Origin: an uncultured Acetatifactor sp.
GTDB lineage: Bacteria; Bacillota; Clostridia; Lachnospirales; Lachnospiraceae
Direction: 5' to 3'
DNA length: 64,000 nt
Assembly: GCA_910586775.1 (NCBI GenBank)
Contig: CAJUJN010000001.1
Span: forward strand, 62,001 to 126,000
In this document: positions 1-8,686 of the stretch, piece by piece
How the letters are laid out: each line of letters opens with the position of its first letter
How positions within the stretch are numbered: the stretch's first letter is position 1
The notes under the pieces: model-generated
The model's input: only the letters and a program-made list of their open reading frames with translations
Database searches by the model: none
What the model was told of the DNA's origin: nothing
Translations under genes and position numbers: made by a program

Positions 1-275
1 TTTGAGATAAAGCTGTCGATAATGGGTGCCTGAACCAGGACAATGCCGACATCCGGGATGCATCCGAGATACAGCTGCAGATAATGAGTGCCTGAACCGG
101 AACAATGCCGGTATCCGGGGGGCATCCAAGATACAGCTACAGATAATGGGTGCCTGAACCAGGACAATGCCGGTATCCGGGGGGGGCATCGGAGATGCAG
201 CTGTAGATAATGGGCCTGAACCGGGACAATGTCGGCATCCAGGGGGCATCCGAGATGCTGCTGTAGATAATGGGT
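1..275. repeat. Tandem direct repeat, ~62-bp unit, 4+ copies
   Basis: Copies of a unit beginning GATAATGGGTGCCTGAACC start at 18, 80, 142 and 206. A truncated fifth copy starts at 266, and the tail of an earlier copy occupies 1-17. Unit lengths are about 62, 62, 64 and 60 bp, so the period does not keep a reading frame. Copies differ by scattered substitutions (for example CCGGGATGCATCC against CCGGGGGGCATCC). There is no spacer/repeat alternation as in CRISPR. The array runs directly into the ribosome site of the next gene and may extend left of the window. Function unknown. Confidence 0.9.
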
Positions 276-304
276 GCCTGAAGGCACAATGAGGGAATGT
301 GAAA

Positions 305-2026
305 ATGAAAGAAAAATATCTTGCTATTATGGAAAAAGCGGTGGGCGCATACGGCAGTGGGCGCATTGAAAAGTATATTGCACAGGTTGTGAACGGAGGC
401 TTGCGGGAACATGGTTTTCCCCGGCTGACGGCAAATATCGGAATTCTTCTTGCACATGGGCGTCGCCGTGACCTGAAAGAGATATTTGCACAAATGATGG
501 ACATCTGCTGTGAGCAGATACCGGCGGCTTTGGAGAGAGAACCCGGCGGCGTGGGAAACGAATTTTCGGTGAAAGAAATCACCCTGTGCCTGCTTGCCCT
601 GGAGAAAGCAGGATTGTTTCCGGCCTCAACGACAGAAATGTGGCGCAGCCGGCTGAAAACCATTCAGCCGTACACCTGCTACAGCACAATCGCCCGGACA
701 GCCGCGGAGAAACCAGGCAACTGGGTGGCATTCTGCGCTGCCAGTGAGCAGGCAAGAGTATATGCGGGAATCGGCGGAGAATCGGATTTTATTGATACGC
801 AGGTTGCCTCACAGCTCCTGTCTTTCGACGAAAACGGAATGTACCGTGACCCGAATGAGCCCATGGTATATGATGTGACCACACGCCTTCAGCTTTCCGC
901 CGTTTTATATTTCGGATACAACGGCAAATACAGAGAAGAACTGGACACTGTACTGGCAAAAGGAGGCCTGAGTACATTGCTGATGCAGTCCGTTACCGGT
1001 GAGATTCCATTTGGGGGACGAAGCAATCAGTTTCTCCACAATGAGGCAGTTTTGGCTGCCGTAATGGAATTTGAGGCAGCCCGATACCATAAATGCGGGG
1101 ATATGGTAAGAGCCGGGCAGTTTAAAGCGGCCGCTGTCATGGCCCGGGATGCAGTATGCCGATATCTGGATGCCGAAGAACTGCATCATGTCAAAAATGC
1201 TTATCCTCAGGACAGTTTTTATGGGTGTGAGAAATATGCATACTTTGACAAATATATGGTGACAGCAGGCTCCTTTGCATATCTGGCCTGGCTTTTCGCC
1301 GACGATACTGTCTTACCGTCGGAATGTCCGGCCGGAACAGGGCAGCATATCTTTCAGACAAGCCCGTATTTTCATAAAACCATATTGAAGTACGGAACAT
1401 ATTATGCAGAATATGACACCAATGCCGATTTCCATTATGACGCCAATGGGCTGGGACGGATACACAGGCAGGGGGCACCGTCAGCCATCTGTATCTCTGT
1501 GCCCTTTGCTGTGAATCCGCTCTACCGGCTGGATGTGGAAAACGCTGTACCTGCTTCTGTCTGCTGGGGTGTGCGGGAAGGGGAAGATTATCTGTTTTCC
1601 AGTGAAAAAGGAACGGAATATAAGCTGTCAGACAGCGCTGTGACAGATACTGGAGTTTCTGTAAAATGGCAATGCTGCCTGACGGACGGACATAAGGCAT
1701 CGGAAAGCTGTTCCGTAACGAAGAACGGAATTTCGCTCTGTTATGAAAGTACGGATGAAATCTGTTGCCTGCTGCCGGTATTTGCATTTGACGGAGAACA
1801 GAAGACACAGACAGAAGAAAAAGAGAACTGCCTGACGGTTTATTATCGCGGCTGGCGGTGCCGGTATACGTTAAATACCGTGCTGCGTGACAGCGGAAAA
1901 GTATTGGCAAACCGAAACGGACATTACCGCGCCTTTTTGGCAGAAGGAAGAAAGCGGATAGAGATTACGATTGTAATTGAGCCCGATAGCTCTACCAACC
2001 AGTTTATTGGCATACAGCAAATTTAG
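305..2026 (+). CDS. Unrecognised 573-aa protein, possibly an alpha/alpha-barrel carbohydrate-active enzyme
   Basis: I do not recognise this gene with certainty. The ATG at 305 is preferred over the in-frame GTG at 299 because GAGGGA at 291-296 is then well spaced. No signal peptide or membrane segment is visible, so the protein is probably cytoplasmic. The first ~320 residues are helical and aromatic-rich, with motifs such as PGNWVAFCAASE and GEIPFGGRSNQFLHNE. These recall alpha/alpha-barrel glycoside hydrolases or lyases acting on uronic-acid-type oligosaccharides (GH88/GH105/GH154-like). The last ~200 residues look beta-rich, as in the C-terminal beta-sandwich of such enzymes. The gene stands alone on the plus strand, behind a tandem repeat and convergent with clpX. 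The enzyme assignment is inference; the ORF itself is clear. Confidence 0.75.
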   Translation: MKEKYLAIMEKAVGAYGSGRIEKYIAQVVNGGLREHGFPRLTANIGILLAHGRRRDLKEIFAQMMDICCEQIPAALEREPGGVGNEFSVKEITLCLLALEKAGLFPASTTEMWRSRLKTIQPYTCYSTIARTAAEKPGNWVAFCAASEQARVYAGIGGESDFIDTQVASQLLSFDENGMYRDPNEPMVYDVTTRLQLSAVLYFGYNGKYREELDTVLAKGGLSTLLMQSVTGEIPFGGRSNQFLHNEAVLAAVMEFEAARYHKCGDMVRAGQFKAAAVMARDAVCRYLDAEELHHVKNAYPQDSFYGCEKYAYFDKYMVTAGSFAYLAWLFADDTVLPSECPAGTGQHIFQTSPYFHKTILKYGTYYAEYDTNADFHYDANGLGRIHRQGAPSAICISVPFAVNPLYRLDVENAVPASVCWGVREGEDYLFSSEKGTEYKLSDSAVTDTGVSVKWQCCLTDGHKASESCSVTKNGISLCYESTDEICCLLPVFAFDGEQKTQTEEKENCLTVYYRGWRCRYTLNTVLRDSGKVLANRNGHYRAFLAEGRKRIEITIVIEPDSSTNQFIGIQQI

Positions 2027-2154
2027 GAATATGAGGATACCCAAAGTACAGAAAGAACCCCGGAAGATACCCTGGTTCTTAAACGGAAACGCTTTCGGAA
2101 AACAGATACCTCATCTTTAAATAGATGCTGTTGTGAAGCAGACACTCTTGTTCT

Positions 2155-2201
2155 TAAAAAAGAGGCTGTCGGGAAATGCGGTTGTTTTCCCACAGCCTCT
2201 T
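2155..2201 (-). terminator. Rho-independent terminator of clpX
   Basis: AAGAGGCTGTCGGGAAA pairs with TTTCCCACAGCCTCTT (one bulged or mismatched base). Read on the minus strand the stem is followed by TTTTTT, just downstream of the clpX stop codon at 2212. On the plus strand the hairpin lacks a T tract. Confidence 0.85.
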
Positions 2202-2211
2202 CATCGCAGTC

Positions 2212-3759
2212 TCAGCCCTCTATCTGCTTCAGATGATCCGGATTCTCCACAATCAGATTACTGCGAATATCAATGACGGGACCGCCTGTGCCCTCAATAT
2301 ACTCCCTCGTAATCGTAACTCTGCCGATATTGTCATCCTTTGGAATCTCATACATGATATCCAGCATAAATTCTTCAATAATGGAACGCAACGCCCTGGC
2401 ACCGGTATCCCGCTCCATGGCTTTGTCCGCAATGGCCTCCAGTGCCTCATCCGTAAATTCCAGTTTCACCTCATCCAGTTCCAGCAGCTTCTGATACTGC
2501 TTCAGGATAGCGTTCTTAGGCTCCTTCAAGACCTTCACCATCATATCCCTGGTAAGCCCCTGCAGCGTAAACACCACAGGCAGACGGCCTATAAACTCCG
2601 GAATCATACCGAATTTCCGGATATCCTCCACCGTCACCCTGGACAGGATATTCTTATCCTTGTCATACTTGTCCCGAAGTTCCGAATTAAAGCCGATGGA
2701 TGCGCTCTTGCGCAGGCGCTCCTTGATAACCTCTTCCAAATCCGGGAATGCTCCTCCGCAGATAAACAGGATATTCCGGGTATTCACCGTGGCAAGGGGC
2801 ACCATGGCATTTTTGCTGTTGGCACCCACGGGCACTTCAATCTCCGCGCCCTCCAGAAGCTTTAACATTCCCTGCTGCACGCTCTCGCCGCTGACATCCC
2901 TTGTGTTTGTATTCTTTTTCTTGGCGATTTTGTCAATCTCGTCGATAAAGATGATACCCCGCTCCGCCTTCTCCACGTCATTGTCGGCAGCTGCCAGCAG
3001 CTTGGAAACCACGGACTCGATATCGTCGCCGATATAGCCGGCCTCCGTCAGGGATGTAGCATCCGCAATGGCAAGGGGCACATCCAGCAGCCTGGCCAGA
3101 GTCTTTACCAGATATGTCTTGCCGCAGCCGGTGGGTCCTATCATCAGCATGTTGGATTTCTCGATCTCGATGTTATCCATAGTGCCTGTGGCCACACGCT
3201 TATAGTGGTTATAGACCGCTACGGAAATTACCTTCTTGGCATGCTCCTGACCTACCACATACTCGTCCAGACTGGCCTTAATCTTATGCGGCGCGGGGAT
3301 GTCCCGGATATTCAGAACCGGCTGTCCATCCTCTTTTTCCTTCTTCTTTTTCAGTTTCTGCTTGTTGGGAATTCCGCCGTCGCCCCGCAAATCAGCCAGG
3401 TTCACAAAGCTGATATTCGGGAACCCGCCCTGCTTTGTCAGCTGGTCCAGCTCGTTCTGAAGCTGGGGATTGTTCAACATTCCCTGATAGTCAAACTGGC
3501 TGACAGTCTCCATGGTCTTGTGCATGCAGTCATTGCAGACACAGATATTGTTGGGCAGCTTGAACATCTTGCCCGCCTTGCTCTCCGGGCGGCGGCAGAC
3601 AAAGCATACGTCCTCGTAGTCGTTATTATCGCTTTTCCCGGCATTTTTTGTCTCTGAGGCGTCTTTGTGGTCATCTGTCAAGTCTTCCCTGCCTGCTCCG
3701 TCCTTTTTCTCCTCCACCTTACCTTCGGTGTCCTCATTTTCATTATACATGTCTGACAT
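2212..3759 (-). CDS. clpX: ClpX-type AAA+ unfoldase with acidic N-terminal extension
   Basis: ATPase subunit that unfolds substrates for the ClpP protease. The ATG at 3759 is chosen because GAGGAA lies 6 nt upstream; the frame stays open for 26 more codons without a good ribosome site. The protein is 515 aa, against about 420 for usual ClpX. Residues 1-50 form an extra, highly charged segment. A C4 zinc finger follows (C52, C55, C75, C78), then a Lys-rich linker. The AAA+ module has Walker A GPTGCGKT (208-215), pore loop GYIG (241-244) and Walker B IIFIDE (269-274). The IGF tripeptide used to dock ClpP is present (355-357). No clpP or tig lies nearby, so this may be a second, stand-alone ClpX. 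It has its own promoter and terminator. Confidence 0.93.
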   Translation of the reverse strand: MSDMYNENEDTEGKVEEKKDGAGREDLTDDHKDASETKNAGKSDNNDYEDVCFVCRRPESKAGKMFKLPNNICVCNDCMHKTMETVSQFDYQGMLNNPQLQNELDQLTKQGGFPNISFVNLADLRGDGGIPNKQKLKKKKEKEDGQPVLNIRDIPAPHKIKASLDEYVVGQEHAKKVISVAVYNHYKRVATGTMDNIEIEKSNMLMIGPTGCGKTYLVKTLARLLDVPLAIADATSLTEAGYIGDDIESVVSKLLAAADNDVEKAERGIIFIDEIDKIAKKKNTNTRDVSGESVQQGMLKLLEGAEIEVPVGANSKNAMVPLATVNTRNILFICGGAFPDLEEVIKERLRKSASIGFNSELRDKYDKDKNILSRVTVEDIRKFGMIPEFIGRLPVVFTLQGLTRDMMVKVLKEPKNAILKQYQKLLELDEVKLEFTDEALEAIADKAMERDTGARALRSIIEEFMLDIMYEIPKDDNIGRVTITREYIEGTGGPVIDIRSNLIVENPDHLKQIEG

Positions 3760-3955
3760 CTCTATTTCCTCATTTCTGTACAGCCTGGCACACTGCAGCC
3801 GGACCGGCGGCCTGTCCTGCCATGGCTTTTGCTGCACTGTCTGCTGCTTTTGTCTCTTTTCCTTTTGTCCTTCTCCTTTTGCTCTATGCCCGGTTCAACA
3901 GCCCAAGCTTCCTCTGCACCGTATTCAACTACAGGAAGCTGCACTTGCTTCCTAT

Positions 3956-3984
3956 AGTATACTGGAAAAGACGCTCCTATACAA
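3956..3984 (-). promoter_or_regulatory. Probable clpX promoter
   Basis: On the minus strand TTGTAT (3979-3984) and TATACT (3956-3961) are separated by 17 bp. The start would give a leader of roughly 190 nt before the clpX ATG at 3759. The stretch 3760-4141 (382 bp) between clpX and the divergent regulator gene holds this promoter, the divergent one and no convincing gene. Confidence 0.5.
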
Positions 3985-4064
3985 GTGAACTTTTTCTAAA
4001 AACGGGAAAAACACCGGAAAATGGCCACCGCAAAAAGTTTGCCAAAAAAATTACAACTGACATC

Positions 4065-4093
4065 AAAACATTTCCTCCTCTATATGCTATACT
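4065..4093 (+). promoter_or_regulatory. Probable extended -10 promoter of the AraC-type regulator
   Basis: TGCTATACT (TGN plus -10 TATACT at 4088-4093) is preceded at 17 bp by AAAACA, a weak -35. It lies about 50 bp before the ATG at 4142. Confidence 0.5.
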
Positions 4094-4141
4094 CTTTCTC
4101 ACAGGGACACAAACACACAACACCAGGAAAGGCAGGCCGCC

Positions 4142-5098
4142 ATGTACGAATGGAATGAAACAACACAAAAAATAATCGACTGGCTCGAAGCGCATATCTG
4201 TGATACGCCAACCTTGCTGCAAATATCCGAGCACATCGGATATTCTCCCTTCTACTGCTCCACACAGTTCCACAAGGTCACAGGAAGGACCATAAAAAGC
4301 TACATCGCAGACAGGCGGCTGGCGCTGGCGGCCCTGGCTCTCCGGGATTCCGACGAGCGGATTCTCGACATTGCCGTCAGGTACGGCTATTCTTCGCAGG
4401 AGGCCCTGACGAGGGCATTCTCGGCGACGTTCGGATGTACACCGGCGTCCTATCGAAAGAAGCCTGTCCCCATTCCCCTGCCCGTCCGCCAGGTTGTCTA
4501 TCTCCCTGAACACTATCAGGCCATGAAAGGAGCGCATACTATGAGTAAAACCATCTTAACTGAGGCAAATGTGAGGACCGAATTCATTCCGGCACACAAA
4601 TATATGGGAATCTGGGACGACTCCGCACGAAATTACGGAGAGTTCTGGCAGAAACACGATTGTGATACCGTCTGCGGCATCGTGGACAGCATGAACCACG
4701 CCTGTGACCTCATCATCACCGGCCACACCGCCGGCTGGAAACAGGTAAACGGAGAGCGCAGATATTTTTACGGAACAGGGCTTCCCGCAGATTACACCGG
4801 CCCTGTACCGGAAGGATTTGAGATACGGAATATTCCTGCCAGTTATTATCTGCTGTTCTTCCACCCCACATTCGACTATTTGAAAGATAACGGCGAAGTC
4901 ATGGAAAGAGTGGAAACTCTTGCCTGGAATTACGATATCGAAAAAGAATTCGGAAACGGAAAATATACCTGGAACGAAGAATTCTGCCCATGCTACCAGA
5001 GACATTACCCTGAAGTATTGGGATACCAGATACTCAGACCGTTCAAGCCGAAACAGCAGGCCGAACTTTTATGCCTTAATAATCCTGGCAGAACCTGA
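4142..5098 (+). CDS. AraC-family regulator with GyrI-like effector-binding domain
   Basis: Transcription factor of the AraC/effector-binding type (as in Rob and related regulators). Residues 1-105 hold two helix-turn-helix motifs, the second in the region with SDERILDIAVRYGYSSQEA followed by the family signature F..TFGCTPASYRK. From about residue 135 there is a GyrI/SOUL-like domain (FIPAHKYMGIWDD) that usually binds a small hydrophobic ligand. AGGAAAGG lies before the ATG. The gene is monocistronic, divergent from clpX and convergent with htrA, so its target cannot be read from context. Its own divergent promoter region is a possible site of autoregulation (inference). Confidence 0.9.
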   Translation: MYEWNETTQKIIDWLEAHICDTPTLLQISEHIGYSPFYCSTQFHKVTGRTIKSYIADRRLALAALALRDSDERILDIAVRYGYSSQEALTRAFSATFGCTPASYRKKPVPIPLPVRQVVYLPEHYQAMKGAHTMSKTILTEANVRTEFIPAHKYMGIWDDSARNYGEFWQKHDCDTVCGIVDSMNHACDLIITGHTAGWKQVNGERRYFYGTGLPADYTGPVPEGFEIRNIPASYYLLFFHPTFDYLKDNGEVMERVETLAWNYDIEKEFGNGKYTWNEEFCPCYQRHYPEVLGYQILRPFKPKQQAELLCLNNPGRT

Positions 5099-5111
5099 AC
5101 GGAAACACTTC

Positions 5112-5164
5112 AAAAAAGAATGCCGCTCCCGTGGTCATCCGGCCACGGTGCGGCATTCCTTTTT
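5112..5164 (+). terminator. Bidirectional terminator between the regulator gene and htrA
   Basis: GAATGCCGC(T)CCCGTGG and CCACGG(T)GCGGCATTC form a strong stem around the loop TCATCCGG. It is followed by TTTTTT on the plus strand and by TTTTTT on the minus strand. It sits between two convergent genes. Confidence 0.92.
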
Positions 5165-5255
5165 ACAATCATACTCCTGCCCTGAACAGATGGGGTATAC
5201 TCAAGACCGCCGGAATTTACCAATCTGTTCAGAACGAACATATATGGGCGGTCTT

Positions 5256-6581
5256 TCAGTCTTCCGGACGCTCTCCCAGGGTAATCTCCATCTCATGGGA
5301 CACATATTCGCCGTTTTCCACACGCTTCACGGTGACCTTCACGGTGTCTCCCACCTTGAAATACTGCATAACCTCCTGCAGGCCCGCATAAGAAGTAATT
5401 CTGTTGCCGTCAAACTTGACGATGACATCTCCCTTTTTGATACCGGCTGTCTCCGCTACGGTCCCTTCAAATACGTCTGCGACATATACACCCTCAGGAA
5501 TACCGAACAGCTGCGACATTTCAGCAGTAACATTCTGAGGGGAAATTCCCATATAGCCCTTCTCCTCATCGGCCACCTTGTCTGTCCTGGTCTTATGCTC
5601 CATCAAATCCGAGATGATGGGGCTGGCTGAGTTAATGGGAATGGCATAGCCCATGCCCTCCACGCCGGTACCCCTGATTTTGCTGGAGTTGATGCCGATA
5701 ACCTCACCTGTAATGGTCAGAAGAGCGCCGCCGGAGTTACCTCCATTAATAGCTGCATTTGTCTGGATGAAAGTACCGGTAATACCGTCCTCGTTGGTCA
5801 CTTCGCGGTCCAGAGCACTGATGATACCATTGGTGACAGACTGTCCATACCCCAACGCATTACCGATGGCAATGACGGGCTCACCAAGCTTCAGGCTGTC
5901 GCTGTCACCCAGTTTTGCGATGGTGGTGGCATTTCTGGTCTCCTCTGACAAACTCTCCAACTGTACCGCAATTACCGCCAGGTCCATCTCCGCATCCACG
6001 CCCTTGATATTAGCCGCCGCCGTGGTTCCGTCGATAAAGGTAACCTCCAGGGAGTCCGCACTGTCAACCACATGGTTGTTGGTAGCAATCAGAAGCTCCG
6101 TCTCGTTCTCCCCTATGATAATGCCCGAGCCGGCGGCCGGAAGGGTCTCCGAGTAGGTATAACCCCAGAAAGATGTGGTTCTGGTATAATTATTTACAAT
6201 GGATACCATGGCCGGCATCACCTGTTCCACCACACCGGAGATATCACCGCTGACATAGGTTACCTGGCTGACATTTGCCAGACTACCTGCATTTGCGGGT
6301 AGACTCTGCTGATTCTCGGATACGATTTCCTCCTGCGCGCCTGCCGGAAGCAGCCTGTCGGCTCCAATCTTCACCGCATAGAACCCTGCTCCCGCAAATG
6401 CTCCAAAGGTAATGCCCAATCCCATGCTCACCACAAATTTGCGGAAGGTTCCTTTCTTCTTTTTCCCTTCGGCACTGTTCCCGGCACTTCCCGTACCGCC
6501 AATGTTCCCTGTGTTATAGCTGGTCTGATAAGATGTGTAACCACCATTTTCTGAATTGGAATAAATTTCGTTTTCGTACAT
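5256..6581 (-). CDS. htrA: Membrane-anchored HtrA-type serine protease with PDZ domain
   Basis: Envelope quality-control protease. A polar N-terminus of ~45 residues and one membrane segment (about 49-70) anchor it, so the protease domain faces outward. The trypsin-like domain shows the complete triad: H170 in TNNHVV, D200 in AEMDLAV and S283 in GGNSGGAL. A C-terminal PDZ domain covers roughly 345-435 and would bind substrate C-termini. Length 441 aa is normal for Gram-positive HtrA. It is monocistronic, with a strong terminator downstream. A TATACT box (minus strand, 6644-6649) lies about 63 bp before the ATG with no good -35, which would fit an activator-dependent stress promoter (inference). 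Confidence 0.94.
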   Translation of the reverse strand: MYENEIYSNSENGGYTSYQTSYNTGNIGGTGSAGNSAEGKKKKGTFRKFVVSMGLGITFGAFAGAGFYAVKIGADRLLPAGAQEEIVSENQQSLPANAGSLANVSQVTYVSGDISGVVEQVMPAMVSIVNNYTRTTSFWGYTYSETLPAAGSGIIIGENETELLIATNNHVVDSADSLEVTFIDGTTAAANIKGVDAEMDLAVIAVQLESLSEETRNATTIAKLGDSDSLKLGEPVIAIGNALGYGQSVTNGIISALDREVTNEDGITGTFIQTNAAINGGNSGGALLTITGEVIGINSSKIRGTGVEGMGYAIPINSASPIISDLMEHKTRTDKVADEEKGYMGISPQNVTAEMSQLFGIPEGVYVADVFEGTVAETAGIKKGDVIVKFDGNRITSYAGLQEVMQYFKVGDTVKVTVKRVENGEYVSHEMEITLGERPED

Positions 6582-6701
6582 AATGACTACCTCTTTTCTT
6601 TATAAAAATTATGTTTATTGGTTGTTTCATCTTTATGTACCATAGTATACCTGCCAATTGTGATGAAATTGTGTTTACAAAATGAAGTGATTGTGAAAAT
6701 A

Positions 6702-8540
6702 TTACTCCACTGTCACAGACTTTGCCAGGTTCTTTGGCTTATCCACGTCACAGCCTCTGCCTACAGCCACGTAGTACGCGAACAGCTGCAGCGGTATGAT
6801 GGCCAGGGAATTGGTAAAGCAGGGATGTGTCTCAGGAATATAGACACAGTAGTCGGACACCTTCTGCATCTCCCGGTTCTCCTCATTTGTCACCGCCATC
6901 ACAAAGGCGCCTCTCGCCTTCACCTCCACGATATTGCTGATCATCTTCTGGTACAGAGCGGGCTGGGTGGATACGGCAACCACCAGCGTGCCATCCTCAA
7001 TCAGGGAAATCGTGCCGTGCTTCATCTCACCTGCCGCATAAGCCTCCGAATGAATGTAGGAAATCTCTTTCAGCTTCAAAGAACCCTCCAGCGAGATGGC
7101 ATAGTCAATCCCTCTTCCGATAAAGAAGATATCTCTGGCTCCCAGGTATCTGTTTGCAAAACGCTGTATTTTCTGCTTCTGCCCCAACAGCAGTTCAATC
7201 TGGTCCGGCAGGCATTTCAAATCTGCCAGAAGAGCAGCGAAATCTCTGTCTGCCAATATCCCCCTCACCCTGGCAAATTTCATTGCCAGCAGGTAGACGG
7301 CGGCAAGCTGGGCACTGTATGCCTTGGTAGTGGCCACTGCAATCTCCGGCCCCGCCCAGGTATAAAGGCAGGCATCCGCCTCCCTGGCAATGGAGCTGCC
7401 CACCACGTTGACAATCCCCAGCACCCGGAATCCCTTCGCTTTTGACTCCCTCAGTGCCGCCAGTGTGTCTGCGGTTTCACCGGACTGGCTGATGACAATC
7501 ACCATACATCCCTCTTCCAGAAGCGGATTGCGATAGCGAAACTCGCTGGCAAGATCCACTTCCACAGGAATCCTCGCAAGCTCTTCCAACACATATTTTC
7601 CGGTGACGCCTGCATGGTAAGCGGAGCCGCACGCAACAATGTGAATTTTGCGCACCGCCCGGAGCTCTTCTGCCGTCATGTTCAATTCTTCTATCACAAT
7701 ATCCTTCTCGCCGTCTTTGTCCAGAATCCTGGGAGAAAGAGTATCCTCCAGGGTCCTGGGCTGCTCATACATTTCCTTCAGCATGAAATGTTCATAGCCC
7801 GCCTTCTCCGCCGCGTCGGCATCCCAATCTACTGTAGCAGACTCTTTCGCAACTTCCTCCTCATCCATGGAGTAGAAGCTGATGTTTTCTCCTCTGAGGA
7901 CGGCGATTTCCTGATTGTCCATATAGTAGACGGTCCTGGTATACTTCAGAATCGCCGGCACATCCGAGGCAATAAAGCATCCAAGGGCACTCTGCCCTAC
8001 GATAAGCGGACTGTCCTTACGGGCTGCGTAGATTTCCCCGGGATGGTCCGCAAACAGGATTCCCAGCGCATAAGAGCCCTCTACCCGCTGCAGTACCCGG
8101 ATGATGGTTTCCAGGGGATTTCCCTTATAATAGTAATCCAGAAGATGTGCCAGTACCTCTGTATCCGTCTCTGACACGAACGAATAGCCTTTATCTGCCA
8201 TCTTCTTTTTCAGCGAAATATAATTCTCAATAATGCCGTTGTGTACCACTGCGATGGTTCCCGCTGCATTTGTGTGGGGATGGGCATTTTTATCGCTGGG
8301 AGCGCCGTGGGTCGCCCATCTGGTATGCCCGATGCCGGAGCAGCCCGGGAGAGTCTCGCCGCCCCTGGTGATGTTTTCCAGAACCTTCAGCCTGCCGATG
8401 GCTTTTTTCGTACGAAGTTTTTCCCCGTCAAAGATTGCCATTCCGGCGGAGTCATATCCTCTGTACTCCAGTTTCGACAGTCCGTCCAAAATGATGGAGG
8501 CTGCCTGCTCTTTTCCGATATATCCTACGATACCGCACAT
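6702..8540 (-). CDS. glmS: Glutamine-fructose-6-phosphate aminotransferase
   Basis: Makes glucosamine-6-phosphate from fructose-6-phosphate and glutamine, the first step to UDP-GlcNAc for wall and capsule. The N-terminus MCGIVGYIG exposes the catalytic Cys2 of the class II glutaminase domain (about 1-220). Two SIS domains follow (about 290-430 and 460-600), with the sugar-phosphate signature SQSGETADTLAAL. The C-terminus KNLAKSVTVE is the conserved tail. At 612 aa it is full length. A TATAAT box (minus strand, 8581-8586) lies 40 bp upstream. The 146-bp leader region shows no recognisable glmS ribozyme core. GlmS may feed the UDP-GlcNAc-derived sugars made by genes further along. Confidence 0.97.
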   Translation of the reverse strand: MCGIVGYIGKEQAASIILDGLSKLEYRGYDSAGMAIFDGEKLRTKKAIGRLKVLENITRGGETLPGCSGIGHTRWATHGAPSDKNAHPHTNAAGTIAVVHNGIIENYISLKKKMADKGYSFVSETDTEVLAHLLDYYYKGNPLETIIRVLQRVEGSYALGILFADHPGEIYAARKDSPLIVGQSALGCFIASDVPAILKYTRTVYYMDNQEIAVLRGENISFYSMDEEEVAKESATVDWDADAAEKAGYEHFMLKEMYEQPRTLEDTLSPRILDKDGEKDIVIEELNMTAEELRAVRKIHIVACGSAYHAGVTGKYVLEELARIPVEVDLASEFRYRNPLLEEGCMVIVISQSGETADTLAALRESKAKGFRVLGIVNVVGSSIAREADACLYTWAGPEIAVATTKAYSAQLAAVYLLAMKFARVRGILADRDFAALLADLKCLPDQIELLLGQKQKIQRFANRYLGARDIFFIGRGIDYAISLEGSLKLKEISYIHSEAYAAGEMKHGTISLIEDGTLVVAVSTQPALYQKMISNIVEVKARGAFVMAVTNEENREMQKVSDYCVYIPETHPCFTNSLAIIPLQLFAYYVAVGRGCDVDKPKNLAKSVTVE

Positions 8541-8686
8541 TTACTTTGATTCCTTTCTTTTTCAATTCTGTTATATCCCGATTATACTCGTGAACGCATT
8601 TAATTGCCGCTGAACATCATATTTTGCTCATGTTTACCTGGTGTGTCCTGATGAAACAATATATTTCATCTGCTTCTATCCGCCTG

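Noticed and set aside
1..275. CRISPR array
   Set aside because: The units are contiguous 60-64-bp direct repeats without unique spacers, and no cas gene is present.
8541..8686. glmS ribozyme
   Set aside because: The leader upstream of glmS does not show the conserved ribozyme core sequence, and the available leader is short with a -10 box close to the gene.
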